Translations under genes and position numbers: made by a program
The notes under the pieces: model-generated
What the model was told of the DNA's origin: nothing
Databases searched by the model: none
The model's input: only the letters and a program-made list of their open reading frames with translations
Source of the DNA: CAZLPZ01 sp964607245
GTDB taxonomy: Bacteria; Pseudomonadota; Alphaproteobacteria; Micavibrionales; Micavibrionaceae
Reading direction: 5' to 3'
Length of the DNA: 62,409 bases
Assembly: GCA_964607245.1 (NCBI GenBank)
Contig: CAZSIB010000008.1
Coordinates: forward strand, 1-62,409
In this document: piece after piece, positions 34,302 to 42,945 of the stretch
Position numbering within the stretch: the stretch's first letter is position 1
Layout of the letters: each line of letters opens with the position of its first letter

Positions 34302-35774
34302 TTATGCGGCAAGGACCGTTAATTTCTCGCGGATCTCTCCAGCGGTCTTTTTAGACGAATCCGACACGCCAATGATATCCCCGATATTTCGGTTGATGCT
34401 TTCGGTGCTTTGCGCCGCCATCTGCATGTTCGATGAAATATCGGATGTGACGGCTGTTTGTTCCTCAATGGCACTCGCGACCGTTGTAACACTATTCATA
34501 ACGGATCCGATCGATTCGCGGATGGTTTGAAGTGACCCGATCACCTGGTTTGACACGGTCTGCATATTCCCGATTTCTTCAGAAATTTTATCCGTGGCGT
34601 CTTTGGCTTGAGACGCCAGGTTTTTGACCTCGTTTGCGACAACGGCAAATCCCTTGCCCGCCTCACCTGCCCGCGCCGATTCGATGGTCGCATTCAAGGA
34701 CAGTAGGTTAATTTGTGACGCAATATCTTGAATCAAGTTGACAATGCCGGTCATCGCGTTTGCGGCGTTTGCCAGGGCTTCGGTGGCTTTGTCGGCCTGA
34801 TTACTTTGTTCAAGCGCCTGTGTCACCGCGCTTTGAGACAAGTTCACACTCCGCGAGATTTCTTTGATCGAACTATTAAGCTCTTCCGTTGCCGAGGCCA
34901 CGGTCTGAACCGTTGAGGTCGTTTGATTGGACGCCACGGCTGCACTTTGTGTCGATGTTTCAAGCGCTTGGCCGATTTGATCGAGACTTTCGTTCACAAA
35001 TCGAACGATCTGTTCAAATTCATGACGTTTGTTCACGGCGGCGGTCACATCGGATGCGAATTTCACCACCTTGAACGGTTTGCCATTCATGTCGAATATG
35101 GGGTTATAAGAGGCCTGAATCCAAACTTCTTTTCCGCCTTTGCCGACGCGTCTGTATTCACCTGCCTGGAACCGGCCTGCACGCAAATCGTCCCAAAAAC
35201 GTGTATAATCGGGGGAGCTGGTGTAGGATGATTCACAAAACATCCGGTGATGTTGGCCTTGGATCTCGGGCAAGGTATACCCGAGCGTGCTTAAGAAATT
35301 CTGGTTTGCAGTAATGATCGTCCCGTCCAGGTTAAATTCGATGACGGCTTGCGCTTTATCAATCGCGGCGAGTTTCCCTTGATAATCGGCATTCTTTAAT
35401 TTTTCCGCCGTGGTGTCGGTCGCAAACTTAATCACTTTCAACACCCGGCCCGCATCGTCAATGACGGGGTTATAGGTGGCTTGAATCCAGATTTCCTTAC
35501 CGCCTTTTGCAATGCGTTTGTATTCTGCAGCCTGAAATTTTCCGGCGGCCAAATCTGACCAAAACCGCGCGTAATCGGGCGTATTCACATAAGATTGGTC
35601 GCAGAACATGCGGTGATGCTGCCCTTGAATTTCAGATAGGCTATAGCCAACAGCCCCTAAAAAATTAGAATTTGCGGTCAGGATCGTGCCGTCTGGTTTA
35701 AACTCGATAACAGCCAGAGACTTACTTAAAGCCTCAAGCACATAGTCCGAGACGGATTTACGGGATGAAAACAT
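34302..35774 (-). CDS. soluble methyl-accepting chemotaxis protein with two PAS domains
   Basis: A 490-residue cytosolic chemoreceptor without membrane segments. Two PAS domains, about residues 18-128 and 140-250, are strikingly similar to each other: both contain the blocks EIQGQHHRMFC, PDY-RFW and GKE-WIQA-YNP. They probably sense redox or a small ligand, perhaps through a bound cofactor, though no residue proves which. The signalling domain follows with the hairpin tip region NLLSLNATIESARAGEAGKGFAVVANEV. AGGAGA lies in front of the ATG. No che genes are nearby. It is divergent from the ribosomal operon. Confidence 0.92.
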   Translation of the reverse strand: MFSSRKSVSDYVLEALSKSLAVIEFKPDGTILTANSNFLGAVGYSLSEIQGQHHRMFCDQSYVNTPDYARFWSDLAAGKFQAAEYKRIAKGGKEIWIQATYNPVIDDAGRVLKVIKFATDTTAEKLKNADYQGKLAAIDKAQAVIEFNLDGTIITANQNFLSTLGYTLPEIQGQHHRMFCESSYTSSPDYTRFWDDLRAGRFQAGEYRRVGKGGKEVWIQASYNPIFDMNGKPFKVVKFASDVTAAVNKRHEFEQIVRFVNESLDQIGQALETSTQSAAVASNQTTSTVQTVASATEELNSSIKEISRSVNLSQSAVTQALEQSNQADKATEALANAANAMTGIVNLIQDIASQINLLSLNATIESARAGEAGKGFAVVANEVKNLASQAKDATDKISEEIGNMQTVSNQVIGSLQTIRESIGSVMNSVTTVASAIEEQTAVTSDISSNMQMAAQSTESINRNIGDIIGVSDSSKKTAGEIREKLTVLAA

Positions 35775-35979
35775 TCTGTTCTCCTGGAATAGATGTTGGG
35801 GTTTTTGATTGAGATGCGTATGGGGTAAGCCGAAAGGATTGGCTTACCGAAGAAATAGGACTATACAGCTACTATATTTTAGTGACCCCGATATCGTTGT
35901 CAATCCTGGTTACGCGGATAGGTAGGGAGCGGGGCCTTGAAAAACAATGAACTTATCCACAGAAATCTTCATTTTGCCA

Positions 35980-36007
35980 TTGACGCACGGATAAAAATTC
36001 ATATAAT
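35980..36007 (+). promoter_or_regulatory. strong sigma-70 promoter of the rpsM operon
   Basis: TTGACG, 16 nt and TATAAT, in a 381-nt gap (35775-36155) that otherwise holds no convincing gene. It leaves an untranslated leader of about 140 nt before the GTG of rpsM, long enough for ribosomal-protein feedback, though I could not identify a known binding structure. Confidence 0.8.
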
Positions 36008-36155
36008 GCGCGCAATTCCGAAAGGTCAGGAACCCTGTCACGCCCCCTTTAAAAATGGCGTAACATTCTGGTTTAATTGATTTTCTTGGGATCAAAATGA
36101 TCATATTCATTTGGCCGTGCGGGAACAAAACCGACGGCAGGAAAGGTAAAAAAAC

Positions 36156-36539
36156 GTGGCGCGTATCGCTGGTGTCAACATCCCGGACAATAAACGGGTC
36201 GAAATTTCATTACGTTATCTTTACGGTATTGGGCCCACACGGGCGACCTTTATCTGCGAAAAATTGGGGATCGCGAAATCCATGCGGATGAAGGATCTGA
36301 CCGAAGATCAACTGAACAGCATTCGTAAAGAAATCGAAGCGCAAGGTTATGTGATTGAAGGGGACCTCCGTCGTGAAATCGCCTTGAATATCAAGCGCTT
36401 GATGGATATGGCGTGCTATCGTGGCCTGCGCCACCGTAAAGGGCTGCCTGTGCGCGGCCAACGCACCCGGACAAACGCCCGGACGCGTAAGGGTCCCGCC
36501 AAAGCGGTTGCGGGCAAAAAACTGGCCACCAAGAAATAA
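36156..36539 (+). CDS. rpsM: 30S ribosomal protein S13
   Basis: Head protein of the small subunit that contacts the 50S subunit and tRNAs. The 127-residue sequence shows ARIAGVNIPDNKRVEISL, YGIGPTRA and the C-terminal RHRKGLPVRGQRTRTNARTR. Translation starts with GTG (GGAAAGG upstream). It is the first gene of rpsM-rpsK-rpoA-rplQ. In most proteobacteria secY and adk or rpmJ precede rpsM, but here a divergent chemoreceptor does, so the operon has been separated from the spc operon. Confidence 0.98.
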   Translation: MARIAGVNIPDNKRVEISLRYLYGIGPTRATFICEKLGIAKSMRMKDLTEDQLNSIRKEIEAQGYVIEGDLRREIALNIKRLMDMACYRGLRHRKGLPVRGQRTRTNARTRKGPAKAVAGKKLATKK

Positions 36540-36561
36540 GCACGGGGGATAGACAAAGATT

Positions 36562-36999
36562 ATGGCTGAAGCTGCAAAAAAATCGACTGAAGGTAAATCC
36601 ACCGCCGCAAAATCTAAGGGCGCGGTTAAGGGCAAGAAAAAAGAACGTAAAAACGTGGCTGAAGGCGTGGTGCACGTCTTTGCCAGTTTTAACAACACGA
36701 TCATTACGATCACGGATAAACAAGGCAATGCGCTGGCGTCTTGCTCGGCAGGGGCCATGGGCTTTAAGGGATCGCGTAAATCGACCCCCTACGCGGCTCA
36801 GGTGACCGCTGAAGAAGCTGGGAAAAAAGCCCAGGAACACGGCGTGCGTGAAGTTGATGTCACGATCAAAGGTCCGGGATCAGGTCGGGAATCGGCTTTG
36901 CGGGCGCTCTCTGCCGTTGGCTTTATTGTCAAGAATATCAAAGACATCACCCCGGTGCCGCATAACGGGTGTAAACCCCGCAAACGCCGCCGGATTTAA
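36562..36999 (+). CDS. rpsK: 30S ribosomal protein S11
   Basis: Platform protein of the small subunit near the mRNA exit. The 145-residue sequence has a Lys/Ala-rich N-terminal extension of about 20 residues (KKSTEGKSTAAKSKGAVKG) before the conserved GVVHVFASFNNTIITITD, GFKGSRKSTPYAAQ and PHNGCKPRKRRR end. The gap to rpsM is 22 nt. Confidence 0.98.
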   Translation: MAEAAKKSTEGKSTAAKSKGAVKGKKKERKNVAEGVVHVFASFNNTIITITDKQGNALASCSAGAMGFKGSRKSTPYAAQVTAEEAGKKAQEHGVREVDVTIKGPGSGRESALRALSAVGFIVKNIKDITPVPHNGCKPRKRRRI

Positions 37000-37104
37000 T
37001 ACTGACGTGCGCGGGGGCTTTGTTGTTTTTCAACAAAACCAGCGCACGCAACTTGATACGCTGTTGTGCCATGTAACCACCAACGCCGCCGAAAGGGTAA
37101 AACC

Positions 37105-38121
37105 GTGATCCAGAAGAATTGGCAAGAACTGATCAAACCGGAAAAAATTGACATCGAACGCACGGGTGATGCCCGGACGTCGGGTAAAATTGTTGCTGAA
37201 CCCCTGGAACGCGGGTTTGGCCTGACCTTGGGTAACTCGTTACGCCGTATTCTGCTCTCCTCTTTGCAGGGCGCCGCGATTACCGCGATCAAGATTAACG
37301 GGGTGATGCATGAATTTTCCGCAATCCCCGGTGTTCGCGAAGATGTGACCGATATCGTCCTGAACATCAAAGGCATCGCGGTGCGTATGCATGCGGATGG
37401 CCCGAAGCGCATGCGTCTTCATGCGGAAGGCCCGTGTGAAGTCACCGCTGGCATGATTGAAGCCGGGGCTGACATTGAAATCATGAACCCGGATCTGATC
37501 ATCTGCACGCTGGATAAGGGGGCGTCGATCGACATTGAAATGACGGTGAATACCGGCAAGGGCTATCGCGCGGCGGCCATGAACCGTCCAGAAGATGCTC
37601 CCGTTGGTCTGATCCCCGTTGATTCGGTGTTCTCCCCGGTGCGCAAGGTCTCGTACGAGGTTGAACCGACCCGTGTTGGGCAAATCACCGACTATGATAA
37701 ACTGACCATGGTCGTTGAAACAAACGGCGTGATTACGCCAGAAGATGCGGTCGCCTATGCTGCGCGCATTCTCCAAGATCAACTTCAGGTGTTCATCAAC
37801 TTTGAAGAACCCAAGGAAATGGCCCGCTCGGATGCTGGCGCCGACTTGCCGTTCAACAAAAACTTGCTCCGCAAGGTCGAAGAACTGGAACTTTCTGTGC
37901 GTTCGGCCAATTGCCTCAAGAACGACAACATCATTTATATCGGCGATTTGGTTCAAAAATCAGAGGCCGATATGCTGAGGACGCCGAACTTTGGCCGCAA
38001 ATCGCTCAATGAAATCAAAGAAGTCTTGACGGTGATGGGCCTGCATCTCGGGATGCAAATCGACGGTTGGCCCCCCGAGAATATTGAAGATTTGGCCCGT
38101 AAAGTCGACGAGCCGTTTTAA
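37105..38121 (+). CDS. rpoA: DNA-directed RNA polymerase alpha subunit
   Basis: Assembles RNA polymerase and contacts upstream promoter DNA and activators. The 338-residue protein starts with GTG at 37105 (AAAGGG upstream), giving the usual alphaproteobacterial beginning with IQKNWQELIKPEK. The N-terminal domain shows EPLERGFGLTLGNSLRRILLSS with the dimerisation motif, and the C-terminal domain ends with RTPNFGRKSLNEIKEVLT, the helix-hairpin-helix DNA contact. An ATG at 37066 is in frame but adds non-conserved residues. Confidence 0.98.
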   Translation: MIQKNWQELIKPEKIDIERTGDARTSGKIVAEPLERGFGLTLGNSLRRILLSSLQGAAITAIKINGVMHEFSAIPGVREDVTDIVLNIKGIAVRMHADGPKRMRLHAEGPCEVTAGMIEAGADIEIMNPDLIICTLDKGASIDIEMTVNTGKGYRAAAMNRPEDAPVGLIPVDSVFSPVRKVSYEVEPTRVGQITDYDKLTMVVETNGVITPEDAVAYAARILQDQLQVFINFEEPKEMARSDAGADLPFNKNLLRKVEELELSVRSANCLKNDNIIYIGDLVQKSEADMLRTPNFGRKSLNEIKEVLTVMGLHLGMQIDGWPPENIEDLARKVDEPF

Positions 38122-38130
38122 AAATAAAGT

Positions 38131-38193
38131 GTCGTCCCAGCGAAGGCTGGGACCTCGTGACGTTTCGAGATTTCCGCCTGCGCGGGAATGACG
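38131..38193. repeat. palindromic interspersed repeat inside the rpoA-rplQ gap
   Basis: Two hairpins in tandem: a perfect 8-bp stem GTCCCAGC/GCTGGGAC with loop GAAG, and an imperfect TTCCGC/GCGGGAA stem. When translated on the minus strand it gives the PAQAEI...PAFAGTT type of peptide that betrays a widespread proteobacterial intergenic repeat. The copy sits in the 218-nt gap between rpoA and rplQ, inside a ribosomal operon, leaving about 145 nt of unexplained leader before rplQ. Confidence 0.75.
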
Positions 38194-38339
38194 TGGATGA
38201 TAAAAGTTTCTTGGGCATGGTGCCCGAACAAAAGGGTAAAGGACGGGCCCCCGTGCCCACCGCTTGCCCCTTTGATGTGCCAAGACAACGAAGATTTGAT
38301 CCCTTCGGTGTCGTAACGGAAAAGTAAAGGAGCGATCAC

Positions 38340-38762
38340 ATGAAACACGGTATTAAACAACGCAAATTGGGTAAAACATCGACCCACCGCTTGGCGATGC
38401 TGGCCAATATGGCTGCCGCACTGGTCAAACACGAACAGATTGTGACGACCTTGCCCAAGGCGCGTGAACTGCGTCCTTTTGTTGAAAAATTGATCACGCT
38501 TGCCAAAAAAGGCGGGCTTGCCAATCGGCGCCTGGCGATTGCCCGGATGCGTGACCAGGATCAGGTGAAGAAAATGTTTGACACGTTGGCCCCCCGTTAT
38601 GCGGGTCGTCCGGGCGGCTATTGCCGCATCCTGAAGGCGGGGTTCCGTTATGGTGACGCTGCGCCCATCGCGATTATCGAACTGGTTGATCGTGACGTGA
38701 CCGCCAAAGGCCAAAATAGCGGCCCCGTGCCAGGGTCAGAAGAAACCGACACCGCCGCATAA
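38340..38762 (+). CDS. rplQ: 50S ribosomal protein L17
   Basis: Large-subunit protein near the exit tunnel. The 140-residue sequence shows MKHGIKQRKLGKTSTHRLAM, ANMAAALVKHEQIVTTLPKA and the C-terminal IIELVDRD. GGAG lies upstream of ATG. It is the last gene of the operon and is followed by a strong terminator. Confidence 0.98.
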   Translation: MKHGIKQRKLGKTSTHRLAMLANMAAALVKHEQIVTTLPKARELRPFVEKLITLAKKGGLANRRLAIARMRDQDQVKKMFDTLAPRYAGRPGGYCRILKAGFRYGDAAPIAIIELVDRDVTAKGQNSGPVPGSEETDTAA

Positions 38763-38798
38763 AAAACTTTTTGATTTGAGGAGATGAGCCGACAATCA

Positions 38799-38829
38799 AC
38801 AAAACCCCCGGTTAATCCGGGGGTTTTGT
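38799..38829 (+). terminator. rho-independent terminator of the rpsM-rplQ operon
   Basis: A perfect 13-bp stem ACAAAACCCCCGG/CCGGGGGTTTTGT with loop TTAAT, followed by a T-rich tract. It can also act on the convergent yceI gene. Confidence 0.9.
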
Positions 38830-38871
38830 TTTATTTTGTACAGCGATTCGTCCGGAGATCTTTTACCTGTG

Positions 38872-39507
38872 TCAGGGATTGACCTTTAGTTCCGGACCAG
38901 AAAATTCTGTTTCTATCCATACCTCGACGAGATCCCCAACACCCATTTTCGAACTAGGTTCAGGCAGGCCGCTCATAAAGCCAAAATCTGATCGCTTAAA
39001 ATGCGCTGTGGCTGAAAACCCAACACGTGCGTGCGGATCATGGGGATGGCCATTTAATCCGCCCGTAAAGGTCACAGAAAGGATGACCGGTTTTTTTACT
39101 CCCATAAAATCAAGCTGTCCATAGACATCAGCGGTTCTGTCACCTGTCATTTCAATTTGATTTGATGTGAATCTAATTTTTGGGAAGGTTCCGGTTTTAA
39201 GCCATTTATCCCCCAGCAATTCGTCCTTAAATCCTTCTGGCGGATGGGGCAGGTCCAGTGACCTTGGGTCAACAGACGCCTCAAGCTTGGCATTTTCAGG
39301 ATGAGCTGGATCTAAATGGAGCGTCGCATCAAAGTCATCAAAGCTGGCCGTATAGTTCGATATCCCCAGATGGTTGAGATCGAATATCAGCGCTGAGTGT
39401 GCTTTATCCAAGGTATAGACACCAGAGGGTAGGGCCGGCGCTTCCGCCCAGGCGATACCGGGCGAAAGAAGGAACAGCGATAGGGCTAATTTAGAGAGAT
39501 GTTGCAT
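38872..39507 (-). CDS. YceI family periplasmic protein
   Basis: A 211-residue protein with signal peptide (cleavage near AWAEA) and the YceI lipocalin-like fold that binds isoprenoid lipids such as quinone precursors. Visible blocks: YTLDKAHSALIFDLNHLGIS, SFDDFDATLHLDP, ELLGDKWLKTGTFPKIRFTS and DLVEVWIETEF. The start at 39507 is preferred to 39567 because it begins the signal peptide. It is next to mdh on the same strand (34 nt apart) and ubiE follows in the other direction of the operon. Confidence 0.9.
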   Translation of the reverse strand: MQHLSKLALSLFLLSPGIAWAEAPALPSGVYTLDKAHSALIFDLNHLGISNYTASFDDFDATLHLDPAHPENAKLEASVDPRSLDLPHPPEGFKDELLGDKWLKTGTFPKIRFTSNQIEMTGDRTADVYGQLDFMGVKKPVILSVTFTGGLNGHPHDPHARVGFSATAHFKRSDFGFMSGLPEPSSKMGVGDLVEVWIETEFSGPELKVNP

Positions 39508-39541
39508 CGCGAACCCTGATGTTGGATATGAAATGAAAGTC

Positions 39542-40495
39542 TTACGCCGCAAGTTTATCGACGGCACCGACTAGTTCCTTGACGGCGTTCACCGAATGAT
39601 CAAACATCTTGCGCTCATCGGCGTTGAGTTCAATTTCAACAATACGTTCAACCCCGCGTGCACCAATCACCACCGGCACACCGATATAGAGGCCCTTAAC
39701 GCCATATTGACCGTTCAGTTTCGCGGCACAGGGCAGTACACGTTTCTTGTCCTTTAAATAGCTTTCAGCCATGGCAATCGCGCTTGCCGCCGGGGCATAG
39801 AACGCCGACCCGGTTTTAAGCAGATTGACGATTTCGGCGCCGCCATTTCGCGTGCGGTCCACAATGGCATCCAGTTTTTCCTGGGTTGTCCAGCCCATTT
39901 TGACGATATCCGGCAAGGGAATCCCTGCGACGGTGGAATAACGCACAAGCGGCACCATCGTGTCGCCATGCCCACCCAAAACAAAGGCCGACACGTCATC
40001 GATGGACACTTTGAACTCATCGGCCAGGAAGTGCCGGAACCGCGCGGAATCAAGCACGCCGGCCATCCCGACCACCATATTGTCTTTGAACCCGGTCGCA
40101 CGTTGCATCACTTCGACCATAGCATCGAGCGGATTGGTAATGACGATGACAAACGCATTCGGCGCGTGTTTTTTGATGTTTTCACCGACGGTTTTAATGA
40201 CGCCGGTATTGATGCCGATCAAATCATCACGGCTCATCCCCGGTTTGCGCGGCACGCCCGCCGTCACGATCACCACATCGGCCCCCGCAATCACGGCGTA
40301 ATCATTGCTGCCAGCATAGACCGCATCAAACCCCTCAACGGGCGCGGCCTGGGCGATATCAAGGGCCTTGCCCTGGGGCACGCCTTCCGCGATATCGACA
40401 ATCGCGATGTCGCCCAGTTCCTTCAGCCCCGCCAAAAGGGCGAGCGTCCCACCAATTTGCCCCGCGCCGACCAAGCCAATTTTTTTCCGTGCCAT
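39542..40495 (-). CDS. mdh: malate dehydrogenase (LDH-like, NAD-dependent)
   Basis: Oxidises malate to oxaloacetate in the TCA cycle. The 317-residue protein begins MARKKIGLVGAGQIGGTLA (NAD-binding loop) and has VTAGVPRKPGMSRDDL with the substrate Arg, ITNPLDAMV, and the catalytic FVLGGHGDTMVPL. This is the LDH-like type usual in alphaproteobacteria. The start at 40495 is preferred to the in-frame 40567. In this class mdh is often followed by sucCD, but not here. Confidence 0.97.
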   Translation of the reverse strand: MARKKIGLVGAGQIGGTLALLAGLKELGDIAIVDIAEGVPQGKALDIAQAAPVEGFDAVYAGSNDYAVIAGADVVIVTAGVPRKPGMSRDDLIGINTGVIKTVGENIKKHAPNAFVIVITNPLDAMVEVMQRATGFKDNMVVGMAGVLDSARFRHFLADEFKVSIDDVSAFVLGGHGDTMVPLVRYSTVAGIPLPDIVKMGWTTQEKLDAIVDRTRNGGAEIVNLLKTGSAFYAPAASAIAMAESYLKDKKRVLPCAAKLNGQYGVKGLYIGVPVVIGARGVERIVEIELNADERKMFDHSVNAVKELVGAVDKLAA

Positions 40496-40582
40496 GAAAG
40501 AAGTTCCTTTTGTTAAAAGATGAAAAAGACCGAAACAAAGGATACGCCGGATTGACGCCTTGTTCAAGGTAGAGCGTTTTAA

Positions 40583-41341
40583 TCAATACTTATCTGCGAT
40601 ATGGATCGCCGCAATGCCGCCCGCGACATTCACGTGACGCACGGCGTCAAATCCAGCGGCCTTGAGCCGCCGCGTCAGTTGTTCTTGGGTCGGAAACGCC
40701 CGAATGCTTTCAACCAGATATTGGTAACTGTCCCGGTCATGCGCGACCAGCGCACCAATTTCCGGAATGGCATAGCGCGACCAGAGTTGATAGGCCGCAT
40801 CCAGAACGCGGTCTTGGACTTGAGAAAATTCGAGACAAAAGAAACGCCCGCCCGGTTTTAAGACGCGGCGCGCATCGGCAAGCGCCGCGTCAATATGGGT
40901 GACATTGCGGAGGCCAAAGGCGATGGTATAAGCATCGAATTGCGCGTCATCAAAATCTAGGCGTTCGGCGTTCCCTTGAGCCCAGGATATGTTGGATAAA
41001 ATACCACGGTCGATTGCGCGGTCTTGACCAACGGCCAGCATATCGGGGTTAATGTCACAAACGGTAATATGCGCGGCTCCATCCGCCCGGCGGTGCAGAC
41101 GAAAGGCGATATCGCCCGTGCCGCCGGCGACGTCAATGATACGCTGCCCGGGTTTGGGCGCCACAAGCCGGACAAACCGATCTTTCCATACCCGATGAAG
41201 CCCCATGGACATCAGATCATTCATCCGGTCGTAATGTGCGGCAACAGAGGAAAAAACACCTAAAACCTTGTCCGTTTTTTGGGTCGGCGTGACTTTTTCA
41301 GTGCCGAACCAGGTGCTTTCTGGGTTTTTATTCGTTAACAT
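40583..41341 (-). CDS. ubiE: ubiquinone/menaquinone C-methyltransferase UbiE
   Basis: Methylates the quinone ring with S-adenosylmethionine in ubiquinone (and menaquinone) synthesis. The 252-residue protein shows VFSSVAAHYDRMNDLMSMGLHRVWKDR, the SAM loop IDVAGGTGDIAFRL, FGLRNVTHIDAAL and the GGRFFCLEFS strand. The start at 41341 is chosen over 41395. It is divergent from the gene at 41422, whose promoter begins 9 nt from this start. Confidence 0.95.
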   Translation of the reverse strand: MLTNKNPESTWFGTEKVTPTQKTDKVLGVFSSVAAHYDRMNDLMSMGLHRVWKDRFVRLVAPKPGQRIIDVAGGTGDIAFRLHRRADGAAHITVCDINPDMLAVGQDRAIDRGILSNISWAQGNAERLDFDDAQFDAYTIAFGLRNVTHIDAALADARRVLKPGGRFFCLEFSQVQDRVLDAAYQLWSRYAIPEIGALVAHDRDSYQYLVESIRAFPTQEQLTRRLKAAGFDAVRHVNVAGGIAAIHIADKY

Positions 41342-41349
41342 AATTAACC

Positions 41350-41378
41350 TTGAGCTTTCATGGGAAATATGGTACAAA
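41350..41378 (+). promoter_or_regulatory. promoter of the gene at 41422
   Basis: TTGAGC, 17-nt spacer and TACAAA(AT), 43 nt before the start. Confidence 0.6.
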
Positions 41379-41421
41379 ATGTGCCACGATGTCATGAAAA
41401 GGACAAGGGGAGATCCTGTCG

Positions 41422-41907
41422 ATGCCGCAGCGTGTACATTATCAGCGTATCCACCGTCTGGAAGAATTTATCGCCGCAACGGTCAATGATGCTATTTTTC
41501 GTATTATTGAGAACCATCGGCATCGTCATTGGGTGGGTGCACAAGAGGGGCTGTTTAAGCGTTTGAGGGATCCGTCCTTGTGGAACAGCGTAACTCAACA
41601 AGGGATGATCTCCCACATTATTGGGTCTATTTGTGCCTGTGATTCAGATGAATTAACGCACTTCTATCCGATTACCGAGGTCGATAAGAATAATGTTGTC
41701 CAAGCGATTGCTTGTCTGACAGGCGTTTATAAAGACGCACGACAGTTTCGTTTACCAGGAAGCGCCGGTACACAGTCGATTTTTTCTGACCCCACCGCGT
41801 GGCGCGAGAATCTGCATGTTGTTGTGGAGATGACGTATCAGAAATTATGGGCGGCACCCGTCTTGCCGCCTGCTCCCCCGCCGCCATCCCCGGGGTCGGG
41901 TAATTAG
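41422..41907 (+). CDS. 161-residue protein of unknown function
   Basis: It has a good Shine-Dalgarno (GGGGAGATCC before ATG) and its own promoter. The N-terminus is rich in His and Arg (QRVHYQRIHRLEEFI, ENHRHRHW), the middle is mixed helical with CACDSDELTHFYP and the tail is proline-rich (LPPAPPPPSPGSG). No family is recognised. It ends 3 nt before the trpS stop on the other strand. It belongs to the set of short stand-alone genes with strong promoters in this window. Confidence 0.65.
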   Translation: MPQRVHYQRIHRLEEFIAATVNDAIFRIIENHRHRHWVGAQEGLFKRLRDPSLWNSVTQQGMISHIIGSICACDSDELTHFYPITEVDKNNVVQAIACLTGVYKDARQFRLPGSAGTQSIFSDPTAWRENLHVVVEMTYQKLWAAPVLPPAPPPPSPGSGN

Positions 41908-41910
41908 GTT

Positions 41911-42945
41911 TCAGCCCCCGCCAAACCCCATGAGACGTTGTGTTTCCGCCAAAATCGGCGCGGCAATGTGTTGCGCCTGATCTGCCCCGCGCGCCAGAAT
42001 AGAATCGATCTCTTCCGGATGCGCCAGAAGGTCCCGCAACCGCGCGGTGATCGGTGCAAGCTTGTCAACCGCAACATCGGTGAGTGCGCTTTTAAAATCC
42101 GAAAAATTGCGCCCGCCATAAGTCGCGCAGACCTGATCCACCGAAAGACCCGCGAGTGCCGCATAGATGGTGATCAGATTTTTTGCCTCGGGCCGCTCCT
42201 CCATTTCGGCGGCAGAAACGGGGACAACACCCGCATCTGTTTTCGCCTTTTTCAATTTCTGGGCGATCATATCGGCATCATCGGTCAAGTTAATGCGCGA
42301 ATAATCACTTTCGTCTGATTTGCTCATTTTCTTGGTGCCGTCACGAAGCGACATGATGCGCATCGTCTCGCGCGTCAGGACCGATTGCGGCAACGGGAAG
42401 AAATCAACGCCATAGCGGTGGTTAAAGGTCGAGGCGATATCCCGCGCAAGCTCAACATGCTGGACCTGATCTTCCCCCACGGGGACGTGCGTGCCGTGAT
42501 AAAGCAAAATATCCGCCGCCATCAACACCGGATAGGCGTAAAGCCCCAGGCCCGCGCGCTCTGAATTCTTCCCGGCCTTGTCTTTAAATTGCGTCATGCG
42601 GTCAAGCTTGCCCATCTGGGTGAGTGTCGACAAAAGCCACATCAGTTGCGAATGACCCGGAATTGCGGATTGCCGGAAAAGGATTGATTTTTTGGGGTCG
42701 ATACCCGCGGCGATATAGGCAGCGGCCAGTTCCCTTACCCGCGCATTTAATGTCTCAGGATCATAGGGGACGGTAATCGCATGCAGATCGACAACGCAAA
42801 AAATAAGCGCGTCGTGGGTCGCGGCGTCTTGCATATCGACCCAGTTTTTGAGCGCACCCAAATAATTCCCAAGTGTCAGGGCGCTGGTCGGTTGCATCCC
42901 GGAAAAAACGCGGTTAATCGGTGGCGGTGGGAGGGGAGGTGTCAT
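41911..42945 (-). CDS. trpS: tryptophan-tRNA ligase
   Basis: Class I synthetase that charges tRNA with tryptophan. The 344-residue protein starts with MTPPLPPPPINRVFSGMQPT, has the HIGH-like TLGNYLGAL, the tryptophan-binding HYGVDFFPL neighbourhood, GEDQVQHVELARD and the KMSKS motif exactly. Its start at 42945 lies inside the 3' end of murJ (32-nt overlap), so the two are co-transcribed, a common alphaproteobacterial pair. Confidence 0.97.
   Translation of the reverse strand: MTPPLPPPPINRVFSGMQPTSALTLGNYLGALKNWVDMQDAATHDALIFCVVDLHAITVPYDPETLNARVRELAAAYIAAGIDPKKSILFRQSAIPGHSQLMWLLSTLTQMGKLDRMTQFKDKAGKNSERAGLGLYAYPVLMAADILLYHGTHVPVGEDQVQHVELARDIASTFNHRYGVDFFPLPQSVLTRETMRIMSLRDGTKKMSKSDESDYSRINLTDDADMIAQKLKKAKTDAGVVPVSAAEMEERPEAKNLITIYAALAGLSVDQVCATYGGRNFSDFKSALTDVAVDKLAPITARLRDLLAHPEEIDSILARGADQAQHIAAPILAETQRLMGFGGG

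Noticed and set aside
35910..36128. A 72-residue minus-strand frame in the rpsM leader
   Set aside because: It lies over the strong rpsM promoter, has no Shine-Dalgarno and no recognisable content.
38118..38714. A 198-residue minus-strand frame across rplQ and the repeat
   Set aside because: It is antisense to rplQ and ends in the peptide typical of a translated palindromic repeat.
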